Counted from the stretch's first letter, positions 15,494 to 23,820 are shown. The stretch: 41,677 nt of DNA from Robiginitomaculum sp. (GCA_026982415.1 JALSHE010000104.1:1-41677), one strand, 5' to 3'. A program made the numbers and translations. The notes: generated from the sequence alone by a model not told the origin.

Positions 15494-17039
15494 AACAATT
15501 GGGGGCATGCTTTCGCATTTTGCAAGAACATGCCCCGATGCTGAAGCCGCCGTGCAAGGTGATATACGGCTTTCCTATAGCCAGCTTAAAGCCGAAGTAG
15601 ACAAGGTTTCCAAGGCTTTGATAGCTACGGGCGTTGAGGCGGGTGACCGTGTTGGTATAATGGCACCGTCTGGCCTGGATTTTTATTTCACATATTTGGC
15701 GACCGTAGCCATTGGCGGAGTTTGGTTTGGCCTAAACCCCCGCTACCAAGAACCAGAATATAAATATCTCCTGCACGATACTAGGCCTAAAATATTGTTC
15801 ACGGTCTCGCCGTTTGAGGACAGAGACTATTCTACAGTTTTACAAAATGCCGGGGTTTCAGGGACACAATATTATGTCTACGGCGCGCCGACAAAATCGG
15901 CGAATAGCTATGAGAGTTTCATTGAAAAGGCCGCAAACATTTCGGATGCAGAATTACTAGCCAGACAAACCCAAGTGCAGGCCGAAGATATTGCAGCCAT
16001 TGTCTATACCTCTGGATCAACCGGTGAGCCGAAGGGCGCGATGTTGTCCCACAGGGCCATTGTAGGGAGCGCCATTGCCAACGCCAAATGGATGGCGGGC
16101 GGCCCCCATAAAGCGCTGTGTTGTTTGCCTATCAATCATGTAGCTTCGCTCAATAATCTTTGCATGAATGTCATGGCTGGTGGGGGGTGTATGGTTTTTC
16201 ATGACCAATTTGATTTATCCGCTATCATGACAATAACCAAGAGCGAACAATTAACATATATGCTCACTAGCCCGACTTTGCTCATGATGCTGCTTGCCTA
16301 TGACGGGTTCAGCCTGGAGGCTTTGCAGTCTCTACGGCTCATTATTTTTGGCGGCGCGGTGACGCCGGAAGATTTGATCCGGCAGTACCAGCCCATTGGC
16401 GCAAAATTAGGCACCATATACGGCCTGTCCGAAACCTGCGGCATTATCTCCCATTCTGCGCTTGGTGCAAGCCTTGACGTGATGGCCAATACAATCGGCA
16501 AGCCCATAGAGGGGGCTGAGTGGCGGATATGCGGTCCGAGCGGAGACATATTGGGAATAGGCGAGGTTGGTGAATTGCAAATCAAAGGCCCACACATTTT
16601 ATCAGGGTATTTTAATAAGCCAGAAGCCAGCGCGGAGGCCATGGCGGATGACGGGTTCTTCAGAACCGGAGATTTATGTATATTACGGGACGACGGCAAT
16701 GTGGAGTTTTCCGGGCGGCTCAAAGAAATGTTTAAATCCGGTGCCTATAATGTGTACCCGCTAGAGGTCGAACGAGCCATCGAGAACCATGAACAGGTCG
16801 CAATGGCAGTTGTGGTCGGTATACCCGATGAATTATACCAAGAAGTGGGGTTTGCATTTGTCAAATCCAAACCCGGACAGGATATATCTGTCCCCGAGTT
16901 AAAAGCTTTCCTGCGCACACAAATCGCCAATTATAAAATACCCAAGAAGTTCAGCATCGTAGACGACTTCCCGACTTTACCAAATACAAAGGTCGATAAA
17001 ATGGCGCTGAAAAAAATGCTGGAAGAAAATAATGGATAA
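15465..17039 (+). CDS. Acyl-CoA synthetase (AMP-forming, ANL superfamily)
   Basis: Activates a carboxylic acid, probably a fatty or aromatic acid, to its CoA thioester through an acyl-AMP. The core motifs are complete: IVYTSGSTGEPKGAMLSH (ATP-binding loop), YGLSETCG, FFRTGDLCILRDDG, the hinge GRLKEMFKSGAYNVYPLEVE, and the C-terminal catalytic lysine in LPNTKVDKMALKK. Length 524 aa is typical of medium/long-chain ligases; chain preference is not readable from sequence. ATG 15465 lies 8 bases after AGGAGG; a TTG just before it is less likely. The gene overlaps the following crotonase-family gene by 8 bases, so ligase and crotonase work as a pair, plausibly in fatty-acid or side-chain degradation. 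Confidence 0.92.
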   Translation: MKKMSTEKTETIGGMLSHFARTCPDAEAAVQGDIRLSYSQLKAEVDKVSKALIATGVEAGDRVGIMAPSGLDFYFTYLATVAIGGVWFGLNPRYQEPEYKYLLHDTRPKILFTVSPFEDRDYSTVLQNAGVSGTQYYVYGAPTKSANSYESFIEKAANISDAELLARQTQVQAEDIAAIVYTSGSTGEPKGAMLSHRAIVGSAIANAKWMAGGPHKALCCLPINHVASLNNLCMNVMAGGGCMVFHDQFDLSAIMTITKSEQLTYMLTSPTLLMMLLAYDGFSLEALQSLRLIIFGGAVTPEDLIRQYQPIGAKLGTIYGLSETCGIISHSALGASLDVMANTIGKPIEGAEWRICGPSGDILGIGEVGELQIKGPHILSGYFNKPEASAEAMADDGFFRTGDLCILRDDGNVEFSGRLKEMFKSGAYNVYPLEVERAIENHEQVAMAVVVGIPDELYQEVGFAFVKSKPGQDISVPELKAFLRTQIANYKIPKKFSIVDDFPTLPNTKVDKMALKKMLEENNG

Positions 17040-17835
17040 ACCAAACTCCGACGAAATTACACTCAAGCATGACGGTGACATCTGCTTTGTTTGCTTCAAC
17101 CGGCCTGAGCGCAACAACACACTTAAACTATCAACGCTCAAATTGTTGGCGAAAATTGCGCGCGGGTTTACGAACGACATTGAAACCAAAGTGGTGGTTT
17201 TTCATGCGAGAGGCAAGCATTTTAGCTTCGGGGCGGATTTACGCGACATACAAAAACAAGCGGCTAAAAACTTACCATTAGTAATACGCAGACGACAAAT
17301 GGGATTTGGGGCAGAACTTCTAAAGTCTATCCAAAATATCCCCCAGGTTACCATTTGTGCTGTACAAGGAATGGCGGTTGGTGGGGCAGTAGCCATTGCC
17401 AGCGCTTGTGATTTTCGTATTGGTAGTCTGGATTGCAAAGTCTCTTACGGTGAGGTTAAGCTCGGCATGCCCCTGATGTGGCAAGCTTTACCCTTATGTG
17501 TGCAATTAATTGGCCCGGCGCGGGCAAAAAAAATGATTATGTCCGGCCAGCCGGAGAACGCAAAAAAACTCTTAGACTGGGGTTTTATAGACGAAATTTC
17601 CGACCCAGAGGCCTTGCTGGAAAATACCGTAAAAATGGCCAAGCTTTATACATCATTGCCGCCAATGGCCGTTCAGGCTATCAAGAAAAGCATCAATGCC
17701 TATAGTAGCGCATTCGACCATGCGGTGATGCATATGGACACGGACCAATTTTTATTGTTGCAAAACAGCAAAGATGCCGGGGAAGCATTCCTGGCCGTAA
17801 CCGAGAAACGACCAGGGGTTTTTACGGGAAATTAA
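17032..17835 (+). CDS. Enoyl-CoA hydratase/isomerase (crotonase) family protein
   Basis: A 267-residue crotonase-fold protein acting on acyl-CoA thioesters. The oxyanion-hole segments are GKHFSFGADLRDI and QGMAVGGAVAIASACDFRIG. Of the two catalytic glutamates of classical hydratase (rat Glu144 and Glu164), the first matches E141 in YGEVKLGM. The second aligns with K167 in GPARAKKMIMSG, where hydratases have the Glu of AMEMxLTG. The typical GGTQRL loop is also absent. It may therefore be an isomerase, hydrolase or dehalogenase-like member instead of a standard hydratase. It overlaps the acyl-CoA ligase gene by 8 bases and ends the unit; no terminator is evident. Confidence 0.87.
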   Translation: MDKPNSDEITLKHDGDICFVCFNRPERNNTLKLSTLKLLAKIARGFTNDIETKVVVFHARGKHFSFGADLRDIQKQAAKNLPLVIRRRQMGFGAELLKSIQNIPQVTICAVQGMAVGGAVAIASACDFRIGSLDCKVSYGEVKLGMPLMWQALPLCVQLIGPARAKKMIMSGQPENAKKLLDWGFIDEISDPEALLENTVKMAKLYTSLPPMAVQAIKKSINAYSSAFDHAVMHMDTDQFLLLQNSKDAGEAFLAVTEKRPGVFTGN

Positions 17836-17882
17836 TGGGCGCAAACCAGTAACGTGTCCTAATTGTTCGCAGGCTCTAGGCA

Positions 17883-18569
17883 TTAGGTTGTTGGCTCTTC
17901 TGCGCTGGATGCTTTGGCTGCGGCTTCTGCTTCGGCCTTTGCCGCAGCTTCGGCTGCCGCAATTTCAGGGTTTTCTGCGGCAAATTTGGCAGCCGCCTTT
18001 GCTGCCGCTTTGGCACGAGCTGCGGACAGGGTTTCAATGATTTTGTCCATGGTCGAGCCAGTGTCCATCTTCATGATGGCTGAAACTTCGCGTACCATGC
18101 GGTCGATTGCCCGCTCATAAAGTTGCCGTTCGGAATAGGATTGGTCGGGCTGTTCTTCGGTTCTGTAGAGGTCGCGAACAACTTCGGTCAGGAGCAGTAA
18201 ATCACCAGAATTGATTTTACCCTCATATTCTTGCGCCCGGCGGCTCCACATTGTACGCTTAACCCGAGGACGCCCCCTAAGGGTGGTAAAGGCATCTTTG
18301 AGCACTTTGTCATTGGCTAGACCGCGCATACCAGAACTGTCTACTTTTTGGGTTGGGACACGCAAAGTCATTTTATCTTGTTCAAACAAAATCACATAGA
18401 CCTCAATATCCATCTCAGCGATGGTTTCGGTCTCAATAGCAATAACTTTGCCCATACCGTGTGCTGGGTAGACAATAAAATCACCTGCCTTGAATTTTAA
18501 TTTGATTTTTTTGCCTGCCGTTTTCTTTGCGGCAGGTTTTTTTCGCGTTGTTTTTTTTGGGGTAGCCAT
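17883..18569 (-). CDS. CarD/CdnL family RNA polymerase-binding regulator with basic N-terminal and Ala-rich C-terminal tails
   Basis: A transcription factor that binds the beta subunit of RNA polymerase and stabilises open complexes at housekeeping promoters. The Tudor-like RNAP-interaction domain is FKAGDFIVYPAHGMGKVIAIE through MTLRVPTQKVDSSGMRGL. A helical DNA-contacting region follows (RTMWSRRAQEYEGKINSGDLLLLTEVVRDLYR). The protein is 228 residues against about 165-180 in most relatives: about 20 Lys/Ala/Thr-rich residues precede the domain (ATPKKTTRKKPAAKKTAG), and an Ala/Glu-rich tail of about 45 residues ends it. I start at ATG 18569 (AAGGA upstream); longer in-frame starts would add an implausible segment. 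It lies downstream of fdxA on the same strand, an order common in alphaproteobacteria. Confidence 0.92.
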   Translation of the reverse strand: MATPKKTTRKKPAAKKTAGKKIKLKFKAGDFIVYPAHGMGKVIAIETETIAEMDIEVYVILFEQDKMTLRVPTQKVDSSGMRGLANDKVLKDAFTTLRGRPRVKRTMWSRRAQEYEGKINSGDLLLLTEVVRDLYRTEEQPDQSYSERQLYERAIDRMVREVSAIMKMDTGSTMDKIIETLSAARAKAAAKAAAKFAAENPEIAAAEAAAKAEAEAAAKASSAEEPTT

Positions 18570-18713
18570 AAATGGAGTTCCTTTTGGAGCGCTACTGCAA
18601 ATGCAGTTTTCTAGATTCAAACAAAAACGACGCGGAGACATTGATATCCGCGCCGTTCTAACTTCTTTAGTATAACACAAAAATTGGCAAAAAACCAGTG
18701 CGTGGTCAGCATT

Positions 18714-18752
18714 TTTTCACAAAAATCACATTTTATTTGTTTGGTGTGAAAA
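18714..18752 (-). repeat. Inverted repeat between fdxA and carD
   Basis: TTTTCACA (18714-18721) and TGTGAAAA (18745-18752) are perfect 8-bp inverted arms around a 23-base AT-rich loop that itself contains a further TCACA. It lies after the fdxA stop on the minus strand. It could be a weak terminator of fdxA or a regulatory site for carD. Not decided. Confidence 0.35.
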
Positions 18753-18772
18753 CAATGGCACTCGCAGTACAG

Positions 18773-19117
18773 TTACGGGTCACCCTTACCGGGCGTCGGG
18801 TCAAAGTATTTTTCAAATTTCCCGGTCTCTTCTTCAAAGTCTTCACCGTCTTTCGGCGGTATTCCCATATATGTAATGTTCGGCCAAATTTCGGCGTATT
18901 TGGTATTTATCGCCAGCCATTTGCCGTCTTTATCATCTTCTGAGTCCGGTACTATGGCGTCTATGGGGCATTCTGGCTCACATACGCCGCAATCAATACA
19001 TTCGTCCGGGTGGATGACCAACATGTTGGCCCCCTCATAGAAACAGTCTACCGGGCACACTTCTATACAATCCATGAATTTGCATTTTATACATGCATCT
19101 AAAACAATATATGTCAT
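18773..19117 (-). CDS. fdxA: Ferredoxin FdxA (7Fe, [3Fe-4S][4Fe-4S] type)
   Basis: A small low-potential electron carrier of 114 residues. The cluster-binding cysteines are in the two typical blocks: [17 protein letters not shown] at the N-terminus and [12 protein letters not shown] at about 40-51. The first block's order gives one [3Fe-4S] and one [4Fe-4S] cluster as in Azotobacter-type ferredoxins. The C-terminal extension ([19 protein letters not shown]) is characteristic of the alphaproteobacterial FdxA group. AAGG precedes the ATG. Its physiological partner is unknown; it is conserved in this neighbourhood with CarD and the S4 protein. Confidence 0.95.
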   Translation of the reverse strand: MTYIVLDACIKCKFMDCIEVCPVDCFYEGANMLVIHPDECIDCGVCEPECPIDAIVPDSEDDKDGKWLAINTKYAEIWPNITYMGIPPKDGEDFEEETGKFEKYFDPTPGKGDP

Positions 19118-19178
19118 TGTCAGCCTTTACTTTATTTGACGATTACCTTGCATTTGAATTGGCGTGGACAGTGTAAAT

Positions 19179-19184
19179 TGTCAA
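19179..19184 (-). promoter_or_regulatory. Isolated -35 consensus before fdxA
   Basis: A perfect TTGACA on the minus strand lies just beyond the end of the S4-protein gene and 62 bases before the fdxA ATG. The matching -10 position reads CAATTC, which is poor. It may mark an fdxA promoter needing an activator. Low certainty. Confidence 0.3.
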
Positions 19185-19188
19185 CCAC

Positions 19189-19491
19189 CTAATCTGCGTT
19201 TTGACCAAACGCCTCACCCAGTATATCGGCATAGAGCGCCCGTGCTTCGCATACTGGCCCGCGCCTTTCCCCGAGGTTCAAGACTTCAATTTGGATTAGT
19301 TTATCATAAGCGGTAAATGTCAATTGGTCACCGATATGTACTTCACTATGGGGCTTTCGCACACGAAAAACCTGCCCGCCGCGAAATATCCGCACTTTGC
19401 CGCTCGATATACAACGAGCCGACAAAATACGGGTCTTAAAAAACCGGGCGCGCCACAACCATATATCCAGCCTTACCCCATCTTCACTCAA
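19189..19491 (-). CDS. S4-domain RNA-binding protein, HslR-like
   Basis: A 100-residue single S4 domain protein: VRLDIWLWRARFFKTRILSARCISSGKVRIFRGGQVFRVRKPHSEVHIGDQLTF. This is the pattern of Hsp15 (HslR), which in E. coli binds stalled 50S subunits carrying nascent chains and helps recycle them. The basic C-terminal tail of E. coli Hsp15 is missing, as in many alphaproteobacterial copies. The start overlaps the stop of the upstream helicase gene by four bases (ATGA), so the two are translationally coupled. Confidence 0.88.
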   Translation of the reverse strand: MSEDGVRLDIWLWRARFFKTRILSARCISSGKVRIFRGGQVFRVRKPHSEVHIGDQLTFTAYDKLIQIEVLNLGERRGPVCEARALYADILGEAFGQNAD

Positions 19492-22400
19492 GTTTTTTTA
19501 TCCTTGGGCTTAACTTTGTTTTCGGGTTTGGTTTTAGTTGTAGCTTTAGCTTTGGGTTTAGCTTTGGGCTTATCAGCTTTTGGTTCGTCAAAATTTAAAC
19601 CCGCAAGTGCTGCAAACGGCGAAGCGGACGGCGGCATAGCGCCCCCTTGTTTAGGTGGCGCCCATGTTGTCTGTGTCGGCCTACCGGGTGGCTTACGGCG
19701 CTTGTTTTGTCGTTTTTTCTGGCCTTGCTCACTCTGACCAGCCTTGCTTCCAGCAGCTTGTTGAGTTGCGGAAGCAAAATCCGCATAACCCGACAAATTA
19801 TTACGCCGCGCTGGTTTTCGCCTTTGCGGCCTTCGGTTTTGGGTAGACACGTCTTTATCGGGATCATTGCTACCATGTTTGGATGGTCTATAGCGCGACG
19901 GTGGTTTTACGGCACGGCCATATGCCCACAATTCAAGATGTGTTTGAAAAATCGGGTTACCCTCATCGTCTTCTTCCGGCTTGGCGACATGGTCATTTAA
20001 TATAATCAACCGATGGCGTTTGCGTTTAGGTATATAGTCAGGATGGGTTTTATCGGTGGTTGGTTCTGGTTTGTTTTGCAGTACAGGTGGAAAATCATCG
20101 GGGTTAATATCGCCGATTTCTTTGGCTTTTAGGATTGCGTCCCTGCGGGCGAAATAAGCCAATACATATTTCTTGTGTGCCTCTGCCTCTGCTTCGGTAA
20201 ATGCTTGTGTGGTTTTGCGGTATTTAAGTGCCACCAAAATTTCTTCAAAATCTTCGAAAGAACATCCTAACAAAGACAGCATTTCTTTTTTAATGACAAA
20301 ACGCCCATCTTCACGCTCTTTACGCGCCTGAAACAACATTTTGGCAAGACGGTTCATAATATCAAAACGGATAATGCGCGGGCCGCGCCGCGTATACCCC
20401 GCCATTTGTAAAACTTCTTCATAAAAACCGGCTTGGGAGGGCATGGAAGTCATACCATTTTTGGGCAAAAACGGTTGACTTGAGCGTTGCCCTTCCGCAG
20501 TTTTTTCCCAAGCATAAACATATAAAAGACTGAGCAAACGCGCAGGCGCCGGCTTCATCAAGTCACGCATATAAACATAATAAAAACCGAACACACCGCC
20601 TAGGCTGACAATATAATTTATCGCGGTGCTTTCGGTAGACTTAACAATTTTAGCATGAGCACGCTTATCTAACGTACCGTAGTTTTCATACATAATATGC
20701 GCCATAGCGCGGGCGTCTTTATAGGATGTCGGGCTTTCGGCGAATTCACGCAGGGCAAATATACAGCCGAGTTTTTGTGTTATCTCAAGGCGTATGAAAT
20801 CGGCTAGGCGGCCTATGGCACTATCACGTAATATTTGAGAACCAAGTTCTCCGCACAGCAATTCCACCTTGGGTTTGAGCATGCTGTCGCCTCTTGCCAA
20901 TTTGCCAATAGGTGCATCGTTCCAAATAAATTCACCTTGATCAGATAAGCCGATAGCACCTTGGCCAGAGCCTGCTATTTGCATCAGGCGTCTATCGATT
21001 TCTGGTGTTAAAGACTGGCTGGCGGTTTGCTTGATAGCTTTCGCTTCAAGTTCGCTTTCAGTATCCACAGGCGTAAAGACAAGACCGTTAAGTGTACCGA
21101 GTATTTGTCCGGCGCAGACGACCTGTCCTTCTGATGTGACAGTTGCGTTCATATTGGCTTTTTCTCCTATTCCCTTTAACAATATACTGGTGCGTGCATC
21201 AACAAAGCGGTCGACCAATTTATTGTGTAGCGCATCTGATAGCCTGTGTTCAACAGTTTGTGCTAGTTTTACCCAGTCTTTTTCTGGCAATACCCAATCC
21301 AGTTTATGGGCTATATAAGTCCACGTGCGAATATTGGCCAGTCTTGATGACAACTTTTCTACCGACCCGCCGATTTCGTCCAACCGTGAAATATTGCGTC
21401 GCATATAGCTGTCCGGTAATTTTCCGTTGTTCCTGTATAAATGCGTATGTACATCTTCCAGTAAACGGGCGTGAGCTTCCGGGCCGAGATCTGGGAAATC
21501 AGGTATTTGGCAGACATCCCAAAGCAGTTTCACGTCATGAGCATTATGAATATTGTCTTCAATATCATGGGTGTCGCACAGACGCGACAAAGCTGCCTCA
21601 TCTGCGGCAGGTGCAATTCGGCGCAGACCTTTTAGTTTTGGCGGCGTAGCCAAACTATGTTTCAAAGCTTCAACGGTCGAAAAATCAAGCGCAGTTGAAC
21701 GCCATTCCGCATAGCGTTCGGGCATGAACGCATTGTTCTCAATACGGGCAATCATATCGTCGTCCAGAGGTAAACACGAACCCGTAGTACCAAAACTACC
21801 ATCATTGCGGAAGCGCCCTGCCCGCCCGGCAATTTGCGCCGTCTCTGCTGCCGTCAAATAACGCCGCCGCTCCCCGTCAAATTTACGTAGGGACGCGAAT
21901 GCAACATGATCCGCATCTAGGTTGAGGCCCATACCAATGGCATCGGTTGCCACCATATAATCGACCTCGCCCGATTGGTAGAGAGCTGCCTGTGCATTAC
22001 GTGTGCGCGGGCTTAAACTACCCATGACCAAAGCTGCGCCGCCGTAATTGCGCCGCATCAATTCAGCCAGTGCATACACCTCACCAGCCGAGAACGCCAC
22101 GACCACGCTGCGCTTGGGCAAGCGGGAAAGCTTTGTATGGCCTACATAGGATAAAACCGAGAACCGTTCGCGGGTCATGAAACGGGCGTCTGGCACCAAA
22201 GCTTCTATCAAGGGGCGCGCCGTATTTGCACCCAGTAGTAATGTTTCTTCCGTCCCTCTTGCGTGGAGCATACGGTCAGTGAACACGTGACCGCGTTCTT
22301 TGTGAGCGATCATTTGCACTTCGTCGATAACCACGCTGGCAAATTTACCGGCGCGTATATCGGTCATAGGCATGGCTTCTGCGGTGCAAATAAGATACCG

Positions 22401-22616
22401 TGCATGGGGCGGTACGATTTTTTCTTCCCCGGTTATCAAAGCACAAGAAGCTTCGCCTTTTTCGCGCACAGCCCGTTCGTAAACTTCCCGCGCCAACAAA
22501 CGCAGCGGCAAGCCAATAACACCGCTCGCACGTGCCAGCATGCGCTCGACCGCATAGTGGGTTTTGCCCGTATTGGTGCCGCCCAGTACGGCGGTGATGG
22601 TTGGTTTAAACTGCAT
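19488..22616 (-). CDS. Suv3-like superfamily 2 RNA helicase with long basic C-terminal tail
   Basis: A 1042-residue helicase resembling mitochondrial degradosome helicase Suv3, common in alphaproteobacteria. Walker A is GGTNTGKT (12-19), Walker B is VIDEVQM (D98-E99-V100-Q101), SFSAGEVYAL-like motif IV reads VVAFSAGEVYALAEL, and motif VI is AQIAGRAGRF. The N-terminal RecA domains cover about residues 1-290; a middle region matches the Suv3-type C-terminal helicase part. The last about 180 residues are low complexity, rich in Lys, Pro, Arg and Ala (GRAVKPPSRYRPSKHGSN then KPKAKPKAKATTKTK), likely disordered and RNA-binding. It starts 46 bp from the divergent sixA gene. It probably unwinds structured RNA for an exonuclease; the partner is not in view. 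Confidence 0.9.
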   Translation of the reverse strand: MQFKPTITAVLGGTNTGKTHYAVERMLARASGVIGLPLRLLAREVYERAVREKGEASCALITGEEKIVPPHARYLICTAEAMPMTDIRAGKFASVVIDEVQMIAHKERGHVFTDRMLHARGTEETLLLGANTARPLIEALVPDARFMTRERFSVLSYVGHTKLSRLPKRSVVVAFSAGEVYALAELMRRNYGGAALVMGSLSPRTRNAQAALYQSGEVDYMVATDAIGMGLNLDADHVAFASLRKFDGERRRYLTAAETAQIAGRAGRFRNDGSFGTTGSCLPLDDDMIARIENNAFMPERYAEWRSTALDFSTVEALKHSLATPPKLKGLRRIAPAADEAALSRLCDTHDIEDNIHNAHDVKLLWDVCQIPDFPDLGPEAHARLLEDVHTHLYRNNGKLPDSYMRRNISRLDEIGGSVEKLSSRLANIRTWTYIAHKLDWVLPEKDWVKLAQTVEHRLSDALHNKLVDRFVDARTSILLKGIGEKANMNATVTSEGQVVCAGQILGTLNGLVFTPVDTESELEAKAIKQTASQSLTPEIDRRLMQIAGSGQGAIGLSDQGEFIWNDAPIGKLARGDSMLKPKVELLCGELGSQILRDSAIGRLADFIRLEITQKLGCIFALREFAESPTSYKDARAMAHIMYENYGTLDKRAHAKIVKSTESTAINYIVSLGGVFGFYYVYMRDLMKPAPARLLSLLYVYAWEKTAEGQRSSQPFLPKNGMTSMPSQAGFYEEVLQMAGYTRRGPRIIRFDIMNRLAKMLFQARKEREDGRFVIKKEMLSLLGCSFEDFEEILVALKYRKTTQAFTEAEAEAHKKYVLAYFARRDAILKAKEIGDINPDDFPPVLQNKPEPTTDKTHPDYIPKRKRHRLIILNDHVAKPEEDDEGNPIFQTHLELWAYGRAVKPPSRYRPSKHGSNDPDKDVSTQNRRPQRRKPARRNNLSGYADFASATQQAAGSKAGQSEQGQKKRQNKRRKPPGRPTQTTWAPPKQGGAMPPSASPFAALAGLNFDEPKADKPKAKPKAKATTKTKPENKVKPKDKKT

Positions 22617-22662
22617 AGTTTTTATTCTTTTGTCTTGGCTTTATATCCGCTAACATACCGGT

Positions 22663-23163
22663 ATGACAACTCAACACTTACTTCTGATGCGGCACGCAAA
22701 ATCATCCTGGAACCACGAAGGTTTGACCGACCACGAAAGACCCCTGAACAAAAGAGGTCGTCGGGCTTCGCGAGATATTGGTGATGTGCTGCGGGCGAAA
22801 AGTCTAGTGCCAGATCATATTTGGTCATCCGATAGTGCGCGTACCCGCGAAACTTTTGCACACACTTTTGCAGATAGCGGTATTAAACCCAAATGGCATT
22901 CGGGGTTTTACCATGCGTCCGCCAACCAAGTTCTTTATATATGTGCCGAAAACGGCGAGCCAGAGACGGGGACACTCATGTTGCTCGGGCACAATCCGGG
23001 ATGGGAAGATTTACTGTTTCATTTTTCGGGGTTGTCCCGCCGTATGCCCACAGGGGCTTGCGCAATCTTTGACCGAACCCGCACCAAAGCCGACTGGTTA
23101 GAGCGAGAAAGTTGGCGGTTGGTGGAGTTGCTATTGCCGCGTGAATATGAGCGTAACGCATAA
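22663..23163 (+). CDS. sixA: SixA-like phosphohistidine phosphatase
   Basis: A 166-residue member of the histidine phosphatase (branch 1) superfamily; SixA removes phosphate from histidine residues of phosphotransfer proteins. The catalytic motif LMRHAKSSW sits at residues 8-16 (R10, H11), followed by DHERPLNKRGRRAS, SSDSARTRETF and the second catalytic His in LMLLGHNPGWEDL. No Shine-Dalgarno is visible before the ATG, so the mRNA may be leaderless. It stands alone on the plus strand between the divergent helicase gene and the convergent rpsP. The exact target phosphoprotein is unknown; the name rests on the RHAKSSW and GHNPG motifs. Confidence 0.85.
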   Translation: MTTQHLLLMRHAKSSWNHEGLTDHERPLNKRGRRASRDIGDVLRAKSLVPDHIWSSDSARTRETFAHTFADSGIKPKWHSGFYHASANQVLYICAENGEPETGTLMLLGHNPGWEDLLFHFSGLSRRMPTGACAIFDRTRTKADWLERESWRLVELLLPREYERNA

Positions 23164-23170
23164 AAACTAG

Positions 23171-23196
23171 CCAAAAAAACGGGCCAAAAAAACGGG
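23171..23196 (-). repeat. Tandem 13-bp duplication including a terminator arm
   Basis: CCAAAAAAACGGG occurs twice in perfect tandem (23171-23183 and 23184-23196). On the minus strand each copy supplies a CCCG(T)7 segment, that is, the 3' arm plus T-tract of the rpsP terminator. The duplication therefore provides two alternative terminator ends. Confidence 0.8.
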
Positions 23197-23216
23197 CAAG
23201 ATTTCTCCCGCCCGTC
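23186..23216 (-). terminator. Intrinsic terminator after rpsP
   Basis: On the minus strand ACGGGC (from 23215 down to 23210) pairs with GCCCGT (23197-23192), followed by a seven-base T-run. A second GCCCG(T)7 directly downstream can pair instead. It ends the ffh-rpsP transcript 35 bases after the rpsP stop. Confidence 0.85.
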
Positions 23217-23250
23217 AATAATGTAAACAACTCAAAAACCTGATATAGGT

Positions 23251-23781
23251 TTAGTCTGCTGGTTTTTCTTCTGGCGTAGCTTCAGCAGCTGGAGCGTCCT
23301 CTTTAGGCGCTTCCTCTTTAGGCGCAGCTTTGGCTTCTGCAGCAGCAACTTTTTCAGCTTCTGCGGCTTCGGCGGCGGCGACTTTGGCAGCGGCGGCAGC
23401 TTCTTTCGCGGCTTCTTTAGCTTCGATTTCAGCGGCTTTGCGGGCTTCTTCTTTGCCTTTGCGAGCTTCTATTAGTTCGAGAGCTTTGGCGCCGGGCTTG
23501 CCTTTAATCGGGTTATTGCCGTGCTTCCATTCCCACAGACCAGCAGCGCCCAAGAAACGAGCTACGCGTTCTGTTGGACGTGCGCCTTTGGCCAGCCAAG
23601 CTTTGGCTTTCTCTGGGTCAATATGTACGCGGTTCTCGTCAGTTTTTGCGAGCAACGGGTTATAGTGACCAATATGGTCGATATAGCGGCCATCGCGCGG
23701 CGAGCGGGCATCGGCCACAACAACGCGGTAGTAAGGACGTTTTTTAGACCCGTGACGAGCCAGTCTGATTTTAAGTGCCAT
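23251..23781 (-). CDS. rpsP: Ribosomal protein S16 with long Ala/Glu/Lys-rich C-terminal tail
   Basis: A small-subunit ribosomal protein. The conserved core is residues 1-80: [70 protein letters not shown]. coli S16 is 82 residues; this protein is 176. After about residue 110 the chain is a repeat-like helix of Ala, Glu and Lys ([20 protein letters not shown]) ending in an acidic, Pro-containing stretch. Alphaproteobacterial S16 proteins often have extensions, but this is at the long end. It follows ffh by 39 bp in the same operon. The rimM-trmD-rplS genes that usually follow rpsP are absent here; a terminator comes instead. Confidence 0.97.
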   Translation of the reverse strand: MALKIRLARHGSKKRPYYRVVVADARSPRDGRYIDHIGHYNPLLAKTDENRVHIDPEKAKAWLAKGARPTERVARFLGAAGLWEWKHGNNPIKGKPGAKALELIEARKGKEEARKAAEIEAKEAAKEAAAAAKVAAAEAAEAEKVAAAEAKAAPKEEAPKEDAPAAEATPEEKPAD

Positions 23782-23820
23782 GATATTTTCCTTTGTTTAG
23801 CATTCAAATTTAATTTCTAC

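Noticed and set aside
23330-23665. Long Ala/Ser-rich plus-strand frame opposite rpsP
   Set aside because: It is the mirror of the Ala/Glu/Lys tail of S16; low-complexity coding on one strand opens the other. Similar frames opposite ffh, carD and purM were dropped for the same reason.
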